Shown here in pieces: positions 43,707 through 57,100 of a stretch of DNA of 64,000 nucleotides. The position numbers were made by a program, and so were the translations under genes. How positions within the stretch are numbered: position 1 is the first letter of the stretch; each line of letters opens with the position of its first letter. The notes beneath the pieces were generated by a model that worked only from the letters and a program-made list of their open reading frames with translations, did not search any database and was not told the origin of the DNA. Source of the DNA: Hyperoplus lanceolatus (Eukaryota; Chordata; Actinopteri; Uranoscopiformes; Ammodytidae); contig CM049407.1 in NCBI GenBank assembly GCA_026929865.2, positions 21,534,501 through 21,598,500 on the forward strand, given 5' to 3'.

Positions 43707-46700
43707 AGTTCACACTCACAAAACAGATTTGAATCCAAGATGACAGAAATCTCATGGGTGCGCATGGTTTTCAGGGTGGGATTTTTTCCCCCAGAGCGGA
43801 TGGGATAAAGTTGTTTGGCCATTGCCTAGCACTTGCCTCGAGATTCAAGTTTAAATGGATACGGTAGTACACTACAAATGTCAACACCTTCCAGGTTGAC
43901 TTTTTTTAAACTTTTTTGATTATTTTTTTTTTCTTAAACCAAGACCCCTTCCCTCTCCCCAAAATGGATAAGCTAGTCTACTAAGATGTGTAACATTCAT
44001 CAGCTGTAAACTGCTGTCAGTTTGAGATAAAATGGAATTACAGCAACAGAGCCATGCTACCTTAAAGTCCAAGCTACAGGGTCACAAAACAGACAAATAG
44101 TCGATTTGGATTATTGTGTGAGGGGAAAAAGCTACTTCGAGTGATATTTTTGTCGTTGTTGTTTTTCGGTCTGAAAGGATAATTTTGTTATAAGAGCCAC
44201 CAGGCACTGCAACAATACAACTAAAATAAGAAGCATATAGGCTACATTTTATACCTGTTGCACTGTTATTGGTTTTTCAGACGAAATGGCAACACAATTT
44301 GAATCGGCTGCTGTTCCTAATGAGCTTCTTGTATCTGATCGTAGGTGGGTTGAGTTAAAGTTAATTAATTTTAGAAAATAGTCTGATAAATTAAAGGACA
44401 CATAAAGTTAGGACACATGAGTCGGTAGTACGCTGAAATAATGAATTCCAATTATATTGACTGTTATTCTACTAAAAATATGTAACTGTTTGCTGATTTT
44501 GAGCTTTCTTTTGTTTTTTCCTACCGTTACAATTACTTCTATAATAAAAAAAAGAAAGTTGGATATTGTTTGAAATGTAAATCACGTGGACGTGGTTTTT
44601 GATATAATTAGCCAGTTTTTGAATGAACACACTATAATTGTCCTTTATACTTGAATGGATTCCTTGGCATTATTTACCTTATTAGCTTACCTAACAAAGC
44701 TGCCATTACTGTCCATACTATATGTAATTTGACAGTCCATACTGGTTGGGAAGAATGACTATAGACACTAATGTTATTTATTAATCTAACAGTATTCAAT
44801 TTTAAAACCCCGTGAGGTGAATTAAATTAAATAACTGACTTGGAACCCAAATTATGTTTTTATTGAAATTATACTCAATCTGCAGTTGGAGTGAGTACAA
44901 ATCTTGAGCTCCTAAATTGAATTAAGGAGTTTATAATAGGTTTGGTTTTTTCTCATGAGCCATTGCTGCTTGTCTAAATCCAACAGGTTCTGACTTGTGG
45001 ACATGCTCTGACATGCTATTAAGAGCTGGTGCCAATTTAATTTCCAGTGTTTTTTTCCCCCTACATGCCTGTTATGATGTTAATATGTGTAAACAACACT
45101 GACAATGGATTCAAACCAAAAACTAGTTCCCCCGAATCTAAGATTAAAGTTATTGGAATTATTAATATGTGTTTTGAGAGAGACAACAGATGAGAATTAT
45201 CTAAAAATAACTGTGCCAGGAGGCATCTGGGTACACGCATTAAAAGACGTAATGGGGTAATTTTAACAGCACTCCGACTGGTATTATGACTATTGTGTGT
45301 TAATCATATATGTTTCTTTAAAAAAAGAAAAAGAAAAATCCTTTGACTTTAAATCTTTTTTTCTTCTTCTTTCTTTCATGCGTAGTAGCTTGTGTCCCTC
45401 GTGGAAAGCAATCCGAAATAAATGTTTTGCATATCTAGCGTTAGCTTTTAAGGTAGTATGGCGCACACACCCCTTTTAAAACATTCAAGGGTGGGGATCC
45501 AAATAATGCCTTGTGAACAATTCCATCTTTTACAGCAAACTGTTCCTCTATTGTTCATCCATGAGAGCTTTGGTTAGCTGAAACCATGTGAGGGCGGCAA
45601 AAAATCCAAAACCAAAAGTAGAACATACAAGGGATTTAAAATTACAATGAAACCTCTATCAAAATAATTGTCTGCAAAGATCGGGATAACATGATCATTT
45701 AGAGAAAGGTCTATCTTGACTGGTCCTAAATCCACTATTCACTACAAGTATTATATTAATGAGTTCCTATATAACATCTACGTTGTAATTACAGGAGATA
45801 GAAAAAGAGCGCGAGAGGGAGAGAGGGGGATAAATATGAGAGAAAGGAGAGGTAGAGCAAGGGAGAACAACAAAGACCACTACACTGGTATCAAAGACAG
45901 CACTCTGTTTACAAGTTAACTGTGATTTCTTTTACACACTAATGAAATACATGAATGATCAACAAAAGAAGTAGGATCTCTGAGGATGGGGAATGGAAAG
46001 AGAGAAAGCAATGGATGCACAGTACATTTTAATAGTATATTACAATTATTAATATATAAACCACAAAGTATCAATAAAACTCTGATTAAACTTGAAATCA
46101 GCAAAGAAGCATCTTTCTTTTTTTTTCTTTTTTTTTATAGTTTTGTATTTTCTTATTTTTCTTTTACATTTGAACATAAGTTTTTTTCTCCTCTTTTTTA
46201 CTCTTTAAATTATTACTTGATCACACCTCCTTTATCATTTACTTTAGAAGTATCCAGCATATTTCTTTACCTGGTTGTTGTGAAAAGAAAGAAAGAAAAA
46301 AAGATTAAAGAAATGAGACAAGAAGTGGGTCAAAATTAAAACAACAACAACAACTTAAAATACACCTGCAGCAGGTTAAAAATACTTCAGAATTCACACC
46401 ATTCACTCCGTCAATGCCTTTAAAAACCGGACCGCACTCTGGAGCATATAACTATTATATTATAATTGTTATTATTAAATGGTTTAAAATCATGAACCTC
46501 ACATACTGTGGGAAACCTGGCGCAGCGAACAGGTAGTGAATAACTCAGTGTCATCTCTTGACCCTGTATAAATATCGTTAGATGAGACAAGGGTCTATAA
46601 TATAGAAATAAAATCCAAGTGTACACTGCAACAAATCAGTTTACTATTTCCCCAAGCTGTTAACTTGTTTGTCTAGTCGAGAAAATACATTAAACCCCCA

Positions 46701-47411
46701 AAAAATCCTTCACACTATCTCAAAGCACAGGGCCGTTTTTTGTTTTTGTTTTTAAAAAGCCAACATATACATGTGCAAATAGGAAAAATGGCCTGTACTT
46801 TACTACTCACAGTGCAATGATTACTCGCTTTGTTACCTTTCAGTGTTCAGTTTCTTTTTTTCCATTTGTTTTGCTCACTGGAATAAATTAAACCTGCCAA
46901 TGATTCCATAATAGAACTCACAAAGGCTGAGGTATGGTATCAAAATGTTTACTTTCCTAATTTATTCAAAAAAACAAAAAAAGAGAACCGATCCAGAGAA
47001 CAAGCCCAGATATTTGTGTTCCAGAAAAAAGGAAAAAATAATCAGAACAAAATAAGATGAAACGAAAACAATAACATACAACTAACAAGTTCCTCTCAAA
47101 GAGTATAAAAGTGTCAGGATGCACAGAGCACTGTGAAATGCCTGGTTCAAGTTCTAATTCTTCACATCTAAGTACAGTGTGCTTTGGATTAAAATTGTCT
47201 TTTTTCTTCTCTCTTTCTCTCTCTCTCTCTCTTTGAAAGGATACGGATATCTTTACAGTTAGACAAAAGATAACCAATCAGGCTGTTTTTTTCTTAAAAA
47301 TTATTATTATTAGTTATTTTCTTAAAACTGTGTTGACTTAACTCACTGTTTTGTAAATTTTTGCTGGTATGACACTTGTAAAACTTATTGAGCTTCAGTA
47401 TTTACAGAGCG

Positions 47412-47414
<3 letters not shown>

Positions 47415-47470
<56 letters not shown>
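47415..47470 (+). repeat. (GT)n microsatellite
   Basis: A pure GT tract of about 28 units. On the msi2 transcript it would read CA. Confidence 0.97.
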
Positions 47471-47471
<1 letters not shown>

Positions 47472-48594
47472 CTTGTTTTTGTCTCCGGTGGGGGGTGGGG
47501 TTACCGTCGTTACCGTCCTCCAGCAGAAAAAGGTAGAATAATAACTGTTTACAGCTTTTTTCTTTTTCTATTCACACGCTATAACATGTTCTGTTGACAC
47601 ACCATCACAAAAATATGCTATTCTCTCACTGAGTTGGTTATATGCAGTGACTTGGAATAATATGTACAGCTACATTTTTCTTTTTCTCAAGTTTTTGAAT
47701 TTCACAATGTAGTTATATGAAATTTTTGTTATAGCATATATATATATATATATTTCTAAACAACAAAAACAACACTTATAAAAAAGGACCATAAAAATAT
47801 TGGAGTCCTCTTTGTATTGCCCAAAAATAGGTAATTATGGTTAACAATGAGACATCACAAGAAATAAAACAGCTACTAAGATTTATTACTTAGATACCCT
47901 CTTTAAATTTTCCTTTAAAATTGTTTTTTTTTTCTCTCGGAGTCTCTCCACACTGAGCTTTGTCTTACTTTTTTTTAATTTTTTTTTGCGGAAAGTCTGA
48001 ACGGAACATCCAAATCGTTTCTCCTTTACACCCACAGATACAAAGATGAAGACATGACTCGTGGATATTCTTGGCTATGACCCCCCCCCGTGTCCGTACT
48101 TTAAAACTAAAAATGCATTTACACAAATATAATAGAAGATCAAACAAAATAACACAAAAATGAAGGTTGAACTAAAATGACTTCCTAAAGAGAAAGAAAG
48201 AAAAAGAAAATCTAAAACTAAAAAGCTAACATAGGAAGGAGACGGGTGAGTGAAATCGACGTGAAACATCATACCAAACCAGGTTGTAAAGTTATAGGAG
48301 GTTTGGATTATAGTACAGCAGTTGTTATTTTTCTGAGATGACTAACATTTTTCTTTTCTTCTTTTCTTTTTCTTCATAGGGTTCCGACTTTTCGTTCTTT
48401 TTGCCAGGGGGATGCTGTAGTGCTTTTGAAGTTGGATAGCATCACCTGTACACAAAGCCAATTAGAAACTTCGTCCTGTCTTTCCCGGGCCACCAGACAT
48501 ACTCTGCTGGGTGATAAAGAAAAAAAAAAGAGGATAGCAACAGCATTAGAATCGACTCATTTAATTTCCATAGATATTGACCATTAATACGGAA

Positions 48595-48973
48595 TTAAAG
48601 GTGCACTATGTAACTTTGGGTGTGTCAGTGAAATGAAACATTTCGATGGTGTATTCTCAGAACTGAATAAACAAACTTTCCTCACAGGAAAATTGGATCC
48701 CTGTAAAACAGTTTGAAGTTAGAAAGCTACCTGAAAATGGACTCTTTCACCGTTGTTGTTTACATCAGCAGGGCCCGCAGTTTTGTTCACAAAGATATTC
48801 TAGTCTTACGTTTGGTTCCAGGTGCCTCAAAAATAATTTTGTTTTGATTTATGATGAAAGAATTATTCAAAACTAAGAATTACATGTAGAGTAAATGTGT
48901 TTTGTAAACAAACTACAGGCTATGCAAATGTAAACAAATGCCCCTCCCATGAAACTGTATAGTGCACCTTTAA
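48595..48973. mobile_element. TTAA-type miniature element, family D, copy 2
   Basis: Left end TTAAAGGTGCACTATGTAAC, right end GAAACTGTATAGTGCACCTT followed by TAA. TTAA lies on both sides. 379 bases, in the probable 3' UTR of msi2. The copy at 33081 is the same family in the opposite orientation. Confidence 0.85.
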
Positions 48974-49621
48974 ATCTTTTTGTGGTGTTTCCTAATTCAA
49001 AATAACTAGTAGGCAATATATAATGAAACAAATGTGACTGAACATATCATAAAGTGCAGCATATCAACAGGCACAATTACAGTTAGAAAACAACTTATAA
49101 TATTGTAAATATTCTATACAAATTCTATACCTCCTTTTTACACCTCTTGTTCATTTAGCAATCATGTTGATATGTGTGCCAAGACTGAAAGAACCCAATT
49201 AAACACAATGCAAACACGCATGTGCAAGTATGAGTTCAGCACGTGTCACACGTCGTTGCTACAGAAACATAGCGGGAAGCAGACAAAACAGCTGGAGAGA
49301 CATTTTAAATGGGCTTTGGAGGGACAGTGTTAGCAATGAAGGGGAAGAACAAAAGAAACATGATGAAACTGAAATATTCGGTTTTTAGATTTGAGATTCA
49401 TTTGAGTAAAACCAGAGCTTAGGTCATGTGATCAGGTCATATTAAAACATTATAAACTGTTATCTGACACACTTTAAAAACAGAAACGTGTAAGGATATT
49501 TGAGGGTGGAAACATTTAAAAAAATATATATAAGAAACAATTAATTAAAAATGCAGAACTGGTAGTATCTGTGTATGTGTGAGACATAGGTATAGTATAT
49601 ACTATATTTAGCTACGTATAT

Positions 49622-49783
49622 ATTTTTTAAGATAATGTTTTAGCATTTTTGCTTTATTAGACATATTTGGAGAGACAGAGTTGAAATGGGACAGAGAGGA
49701 GAAGATATATGCAGAGAACTGACACGGGTCGGATTCGAACCTGGGTCTGCTGTGCTCTAACCTCTACACCATGAGCGCCCCCA
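49622..49783 (-). mobile_element. tRNA-derived SINE
   Basis: On the minus strand it starts GTGGGGGCGCTCATGGTGTA, followed by GAGGTTAGAGCACAGCAGAC, and contains GGTTCGAATCC (complement of 49731-49741), a perfect RNA polymerase III B box. TGGTGTAGAGG fits the A box loosely. The tRNA-like head is followed by a non-tRNA body ending in an A/T-rich tail. It lies 245 bases below the msi2 stop codon, in the same orientation as msi2. Confidence 0.82.
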
Positions 49784-50027
49784 CATATATTATTAGTATA
49801 TTATAGAGACTGAAGTATAACATATGATAATCACTGAATTCATTTGAAAAATACTGATCATATTGAACTTTCTGTCACAGTCTGCACTCTACCACCAGCT
49901 CTGTCATTTTTGAGGGACAACGAAATAATAATGTGATGAACAATATATATGGAGGAGAGAGACTGATAGAAAAGGCACATTAAATAAAATGCAATACCTC
50001 TGATGAGATGGCAAACCGGCCACCTGT

Positions 50028-50069
50028 TCAATGGTATCCGTTTGTAAAAGCTGTCGCAATCAACGGGCC
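50028..50069 (-). CDS. msi2: Musashi-2, last coding exon
   Basis: On the minus strand, after a CACTTTTAG acceptor, the exon encodes GPLIATAFTNGYH and stop TGA. This tridecapeptide is the invariant C-terminus of vertebrate Musashi proteins. The exon joins in phase 0 to the ACA codon ending the previous exon (GFGPSIT|GPLIATAF). It is only 14 codons and is hidden by a longer frame on the same strand, which is a shadow. Confidence 0.95.
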   Translation of the reverse strand, partial: GPLIATAFTNGYH

Positions 50070-53000
50070 CTAAAAGTGTACAGTTAGTGCTTTTGTCAGT
50101 ATGCATTTCAAGGAAGAGAAAAAAAAGTCAGTATCATATCAACTTTTTGTTTCAGCTTGGCATGAATGTTCAATGTTTTTTTTGATTCAGTTTGATCATG
50201 TTCAGTTAGCAGAGCAGGACAACCACATTGTCATATGTATTATATATCATACAGGTTTAAATGGTACATTCCTTTAAAGGAGAAAGAGCGCCTGCAGTGA
50301 TGATGCACACACTGGAAAATAAATGACTGATTTAATGGTTAAAGATGTTAAAGTTAGAGTCAGACATACTGTATAAAGTAAGTGGCCCAATATTGTGTCA
50401 GGAAAAAAAAATCATTCAAGGTACCACTTCAAATAATTTTTGTATTCTACGCCGACAGTTCTCCTTGAAAAGATATTTGAAAGAGACAACAACAACACCA
50501 ACAACAATACACATACAGTCCCTATTCATGCCAAAATACACTGCTGATTTTATCTGAAAGCATGTAGAGAATTGGATCTAACAGCCCCTTCAGTAAGATC
50601 AGTATATATCTTTTGAGTATTTGAATGTGTTTTTCTTTGTTATGTGGCACATTTATCAGGATACTGTGAATGCTTCCTCTGACAGGTCTGGAAAAATCCT
50701 GGGATTCAAAACAACAACAATGAAAAGAGAAGAAGCGCTTTTCAACAGCGATTATCCGTCTTTATCACTCCTATCAGCTAATTGCACTCTAATTGTCTTG
50801 CATAAAAGAAAAAAACAGTTAAGTTCATTACTGCTTCTTAAACAGGGGCTGTTTTGATATAGGCTAAAGGGATTAATAAAAATCACTGGAGCGTAAAACT
50901 GGGAGGGGATGGGGGGGGGGGTGACAAATCAGTGACTCTGAACTCAACCGTGAGGTTCTTGACATATGAGGATCTTGCGTGTATTCACTCCCCGACGAAA
51001 AAAATTAATTATAAAGCACATTTTAGTTCTGAATCATTTCCTATTTTAATGTTCTGAATAGAGTGATCATCTCGCCGAAGGGCAGTGTCACGTGGGGCTG
51101 CTGCATCACCTCCCTTGCTTTATTGCACTCGGTTTGATTCACTGGGTAATTCTCAAGTGGTGATTTAGTGCATATAGTATCATAGGCACAATTTTTTACA
51201 TTTTCAGAGGGAATAACAAAACCTGACCTGAATGAGATAAGGTAAAGGATATAAAAATAATATGCACCGCCAATTCTTCACTTAACTGGTTCACTCATTT
51301 AAAGATGAAAAAGCCAAACGTTTCAATTCAGAATATATACAGGATATATAGTATTTGTTGCATTCGCAGGACTGTTGGTTCCAAACTGTTGCAACAAATG
51401 GAAAATAATGGATACAAATGGCCTCGTTTCCACGTGCAAACTATCCCCCCTGGTTAATCTGCTCTGAAAATGAGCCAGCCCAGTCTTTCATGACAAATAT
51501 TTTTGCTTTCCTACACTCAAACCAACAGATCATGGAAGATAGCTAGTGGACCCAAAACAATTAATAAGAGCCGCTTTGCTCAGGGAGCTAAAAAGCCAAT
51601 AAAAAAGTATTTTTTCTCCCATTGAGCTCAGATTTTTTGTTTGGACATCATCAATCAATTACACATAACTCACTGAAATTAAAATGAGATATTTCACTGT
51701 GAGTTTACTTATGAGCTATTTGCTGCTATGCAACTCTCACACTCACTTCATCCTCCATAAGCCCGTACGCTTAGTGCCATTGATTCAATGTGTCGCACAA
51801 AGTGATGAATCTACTGGTCTGCTATTCCTTACAAAAGAGTCAAAATTTACCATAAAAGCAAAAAAAAGCATAGAATACCATGACCAGACAAAATGATAAA
51901 CATGCTCTCAACTCACTTTAAAAAATATACAACAAGTAACTACAAGAATACCAAAAGCACCTCAAATTAATCTTTCTTGTACTTCCTGGGTTACTGAAGT
52001 GGTGAAATTCTAATTAATGATGTGTGGACTATAACGTTTTGGAGAGAAAGCGTCTTCACCCCTACAAAGTCTTGCGGTGCTTGCTCGCAGTACTAATGGG
52101 CTTCTTGTTATTCCACCTGAGTTAAGCCATGCATTCATTACCTTCTTCTTTCAGAAAGCAGGTGTTATTTTCATAAGCTATACTGTGTCTCTCAGTTCAG
52201 TCATGTAAACCAGCACAAACATGTGCCCAGCAATTCCTGGCAGTGTGAGTCCGAAAGCTTCACTCTGCTAGGGGCCATCAAATTCAGACGGTCACATTGT
52301 CGGTTATTTATTCAGTGAATTGGGTTTTCTTATTGGGGAGATTGAACCTTGTCCCTTTGCTGACAACAAGGCCCTAAACATGTGACAGAATCTCTCTTTA
52401 TCAGCCAAATCAGCTACATTTGATATGATTCTACATTTGAATAACTGTGCCTGTTCTAAAACAGCTAACCTATCACAACTTTAACATTTAAAATTAAAGA
52501 TTATTTATTCAATAGTGAATAGATTATAGTATCACTGATGGATGCATACTTGATCCATTTTAAAGTGGGTGAGACTGAGCACGCAGTACTCGGTTACTAA
52601 AGGAAGTACACAAAACACAAATTTAAAATGTGTCAATGAGTAGGAAATATTTTAGGACATAAGTTATAATAATGGATAATATGGGGATTATAATAATTTA
52701 TAAATACCGTCAAAGTCCTATTAAACTAAATTATAATGTGCTATTAACCATTAGCTAAATGTTTAAATCTTTATATGTATCTTTTGGCTTTAAGATGATC
52801 TCTCCAAGACTCAGAGGCTTAATAAAAGAGAAATCTATTCTATAAATCATGTTCTTACAATTTTTTAGTAAGCACCACAATCTTGTAGACTATTCATTGC
52901 CCAAAACACTGGTCTGAGGGATTTCCAAACATTTTTGTAGTAGCTTATTTTTTTAATAACATAGCAGACAAGAGGCAGGATTATCAACACCACCTAACAA

Positions 53001-53993
53001 CACACTCTCATCCATAGAAAAACATTGGACATCACCTCTACTGACCCTGCTACTCTTACACTTATGAGTTGACATGGCAACCGGCAGCTAACCGATCGGT
53101 GAGAGGGAAGAGTGGCTGGCTGAACAACTACACCTGAGACAAGGACAGTGCGAGAGACAATGCCTGCTCGGGAGCACTGTCCTAGTGACGGAGCAAACTC
53201 ACGCTCTGGGACAGATGGCTTTCTAAAAATAAAAAGGAATTTGCTCTTGGAAAGGTGAGGTGACACAGCGTTTGAAGCCAGGGAAAAATAAACATTTGCA
53301 TTTGGTCACAGATAACTTTTAGCGCTAAAACGGGATTTGTACACAATGCTTACGAGACCTCTGAGCTCAATGACAGCAGAGAGCTCTCAGAGAAGAAATA
53401 ATCCAAAAGCAAAGAGTCTAGAGGAAGAGCATAATTAGTAAGCTCTGCTGTTTGTGACACAAATTCTTGGTGTTTGCTTGTTCGTAGGCAGTGTGCCTCG
53501 GCGTAGCTAGTATTCTGACACAGAAGAGGGCATGTAACAATGCATTATGTTATAACAACGCATTATGTAATAAAATGCCAAAATGTAATACATTTTAATT
53601 TCATCATGTTATAACACCTTGCATTAAGTAATATTCCACATTTTGTAATAGACAGCCTGAACGGAATTAGAATAAGTTGCTCTGCATTTTGTAAAAAAGC
53701 TATTACATCATGCGTTAGTTATTACAAAATGCAGGAGTATTACTGAATCATATGTTCCATTATTTAATAAGGTATTATAAAATTTGTAGAAATGTATTAC
53801 ATATTCAGTTAAGACTGTTTGTTACACAATGCGGGTGTTCCATGAAGAAGTGACATTTGATTAATTAATGCGTCATTATAACATAATGCGTCGCTACAGC
53901 TCAGCTGAGCTCAAGGTGCGTTCAGGTTCAGACATGAAAGAAAAGAAAAAAAGAAAGAGAAAAAGAAAAAAAATCTGCATCTGAGGTACTCAC
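50070..53993 (-). other. msi2: msi2 intron between the last two coding exons
   Basis: No exon evidence was seen. It holds AT-rich unique DNA, a poly-G run near 50910, and the iterated element at 53520-53890 next to the upstream exon. Confidence 0.7.
53520..53890. repeat. Element built of iterated CATTATGTTATAAC-like motifs
   Basis: It starts GCATTATGTTATAACAACGC and ends ATTATAACATAATGCGTCG, which are inverted to each other. Inside, motifs such as TGTAATACATTTT, GTTATAACA and ATTACAAAATGC recur in both orientations. It looks like a DNA element made of short palindromic repeats. Non-coding. Confidence 0.65.
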
Positions 53994-54148
53994 TGTGATG
54001 CTGGGGCCAAAGCCAGAGCCTGGCTGAGGGCTAGCAGCGCTGATGTAGTTGCCCACAGCTGAGTCCTGGCTGCTGGGCCCGTACAGGTCAGCTACGGGCC
54101 CTGGACTGTTAGCACCAGGGAAACCTCCGGGCCTTGAAGGGTTACCGC
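53994..54148 (-). CDS. msi2: Musashi-2, penultimate coding exon
   Basis: On the minus strand it encodes [20 protein letters not shown], then [20 protein letters not shown] and [11 protein letters not shown]. Human MSI2 has [20 protein letters not shown] and [20 protein letters not shown] at this place, so the identity to MSI2 rather than MSI1 is clear. The acceptor is TTCCATGCAG and the donor ACA|GTGAGT. This is the disordered C-terminal region downstream of the two RNA-recognition motifs. Confidence 0.96.
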
Positions 54149-57100
54149 CTGCATGGAAACACAGCAAGGGGAGCAGAGCAGCTTAGAAAAAAAACATCAG
54201 CTACCAGCAATCAGTGCAATTCTTACTTGCTACGGTTATGACTCAAAAAGGGGCACTTTTCAAACCAAAAGAACACATTACTGGATTCATTTGTGTTTCA
54301 TCTCAAAGGACTTGCTTGTAGTTCATATTACAGGCTCACATATTCTTAACTGCTAATGAAGCTACATGTTTAATTCAATTTGATCAACTGATGAAAATGG
54401 AGCAGGATTGAGGTTTTAACGTGATTTTTATTTTATTTTTTAAATTGAGGGTGAATCCAGTATGATATTCGAAATATAATCTACATGCTGTGTGTGTATA
54501 ATACATAGGAGGAGTTAACATTCACTTGGTTTAATCATGCACAATACAAAACAAAACAGGCACACTGCTAGGAATACTTCCACCATGCTAGTAAACTAGT
54601 AAGGAGGTTGCAGTGTAAATGTTGCCATGCAGAATGTGTCGGAGCACTTGTAAAAACAACAGGCTGCTGAGTAAGAAGAGTAACACGGGATTATTGCCAT
54701 GAGCATTTCACACCCCGTGTTTGAAATACGTGACACTTCCCTATATGAATCGTTGAGGCACAGACTAGAACCTTATACAAATATTCTCAATTCTTTCAGC
54801 TTTTCAGGTCTAGCAGAGGAACTTTAGGCATAAAACAAAATAGGTGCGTGAGACAAGAGAAGGAGGCATAAAGGAGAAATATAACAGCTTGACCCCTAGT
54901 TTGTCTGTGGGGTCCAAACTCTGGGGGGGATAAAAAAGAAATACTGTCCATGACTTATCACCTTTGCCCTGTGAGTAAGAGCAACCCAGACTAATAAAAT
55001 GTCTTTTGAAAAACCAGATACCTACTAAAGGCCAAATAACACTGGCAATACAAAAGAAAAAAAAAACAGTCGCAGAGAAAAGAAAAATGCAGCAATCTCT
55101 TAACAGCAATCTCCTCTGCTGTCTGCTCCACATAACCCTCTGTCTCACCTTTATTCAAAAGACAGACGCCGAAAAGAAACAACTCCATTAAAAAGAAAAA
55201 TCCTTCCACCAGAGAAATGCTCCATTTTGTGTATAAATGAGCTCATGAGCGCTATGATGTCTTTGTAACGAAATATAGACTGTGACTTCAACACATCCAA
55301 TGTCTTCATGCAGACACAAACTGTATCACTGTCGCCGTGTTTAACATATCACTATCAAAGCCATAGTAAGACAGGTTAGGCCCCACTAAATGGACCTGAA
55401 GACATAATCTAAAGATATCGGCGCATAGCAGCACTCTAGAAATATGAAGCCATCTCACTAAACACACATCTAGTGGAGTTGACACTGCTGTTTAACTGCG
55501 AGGACTTTACACAGTGAGCAGCTAGTGCTCTTATCTTGCCTGCACAGCCCCCCAATAAGCTGGCTTGTTATATAATTAAGGATTTTTTCAGTTGAAATGG
55601 CAATCCTCATTTCCTATAAACTGGTGATTTTTTTATTAAGAGAGTGGGCTAACCCCTCTGCAATTGGTAATTTCCCCCTCCCCAATTTAAATGCATGGGC
55701 TGCACTAGTTTTGCATTTAGCTTTGGGACCAAAACAATCCCAAGTGCAATGTGGGTCAGATTGTGGTTCAGAGTGGCGTCCACTTTAACACAGACTATTG
55801 TGTCACTATTAATTTAATTTTCTTTTTTCAGTTTTTCTAATGCTTCGGCCGCTGGTACTCATGGCACAGATTTGTTTGACTGAAAGGACAAAACAAAAAA
55901 ATTGTGGAGAGAAACTCATTTGATGCCAGGAGTGACTTCCGGCTGGAGAGTGCTTTGAAAGAAAAATGGGAAGACCTGATTTAATGAATGCCTAATGCAT
56001 TACTTGATAGAGAGCACTGTGTGCTGCGTTATCTGTCTTCCAAGCTATACTTACTTCACTTCAACTCACTTAAATGTAGTACTGAAGTACACGTGTGGCA
56101 GCTGTGCACCAGCAAAAACATTTATCAATGACATTTGCCATCACTACAAACTATCCTGTTCTCCCTCAAAAGGATTTGAATCTGTGTGCCACACTCTTTA
56201 TCAGTGGACTTAGCTCTTTATAAGGGTCACTCGCCATAGCATTTGAACAGAAAGCACATGGTACATGAATTATGTAGATTCTATGACCTACCATCATGGT
56301 TAAGGTTGGCTACGAATATAACAGTCTATAACTAGACTGAGACAACCAGCATATATACATTGTGTCACAATGTAATCTAGCTATGCTGACTCATTCAGGC
56401 TTCGAACATGTCCTGTCAGCTGAGACAAGCCTGGGCTTTACCAACCAAGCAAAACTAAAAAAACAAAAAAAACAAAAAAAAACAAGCACCAACACGGTCC
56501 AAGAGTTGATTTGTTTTGTGACACACAACTCTTTCAACTCCTATGCCAACTATTGCATTTGTACATGTACATTAACACCACAAGGACAATTGCTTTGGTG
56601 CGAGTAATTGCAGTGATGTAAAGTAACATTAACTGTGCCTCACAAAACAACACTTCAGATAACTTAACGGATCTAAAGGAGGGAAAAAAGTATGGCAAGC
56701 TATGTCTGTAGTGCTACTTGTGTTTTGACAATGATACTCAAAGAGCACTCCTACGAGAATCTTTGGGATCATGGGAAAATCAAATCCGCGTTGTCATTTC
56801 TATGAAACTTGTCTGTGTTGTTTTCGCTATTCTACGTGCTAAAGTCGTGCTGGCAGTCTGTAGGAAATGCCAACACCTGCCTGAGGCAGCTGGCCAACAC
56901 TTTAACCAATCAGGGGAGAGTTGGTCCTACACTTACACTTATTATTGTATTGGTCCAAAAGGGACAAAAGACAGACCCTTTTGTTTCCATTGTATATATA
57001 TATTTTTTTCTTTTTCTTTTGCTGTTATTATTTTGAAATGGAGGTGGAGACACAGAAGTGAAGGCACACGTCTGAACTCTATACCAGGATTTAAGGCCAG

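Larger units (their letters stand above)
43707..50027 (-). other. msi2: Probable long 3' UTR of msi2 and downstream DNA
   Basis: Below the msi2 stop codon (minus strand) lie some 6 kb of AT-rich DNA without coding signal. Mammalian MSI2 has a 3' UTR of several kilobases. Possible AATAAA signals on the minus strand correspond to TTTATT at about 47882 and 46961, but the true end is undetermined. It contains a GT repeat (47415-47470), a miniature element (48595-48973) and a tRNA-derived SINE (49622-49783). Confidence 0.45.

Noticed and set aside
48383..48540. Possible extra msi2 exon on the minus strand, with a GTACAG-like acceptor
   Set aside because: The frame has no Musashi similarity and the C-terminus is already complete at 50028; ordinary 3' UTR or intergenic DNA is simpler.
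49725..49783. Possible functional tRNA gene on the minus strand
   Set aside because: The B box is perfect, but the cloverleaf pairing is poor and it is followed by a SINE body, so a tRNA-derived SINE explains it better.
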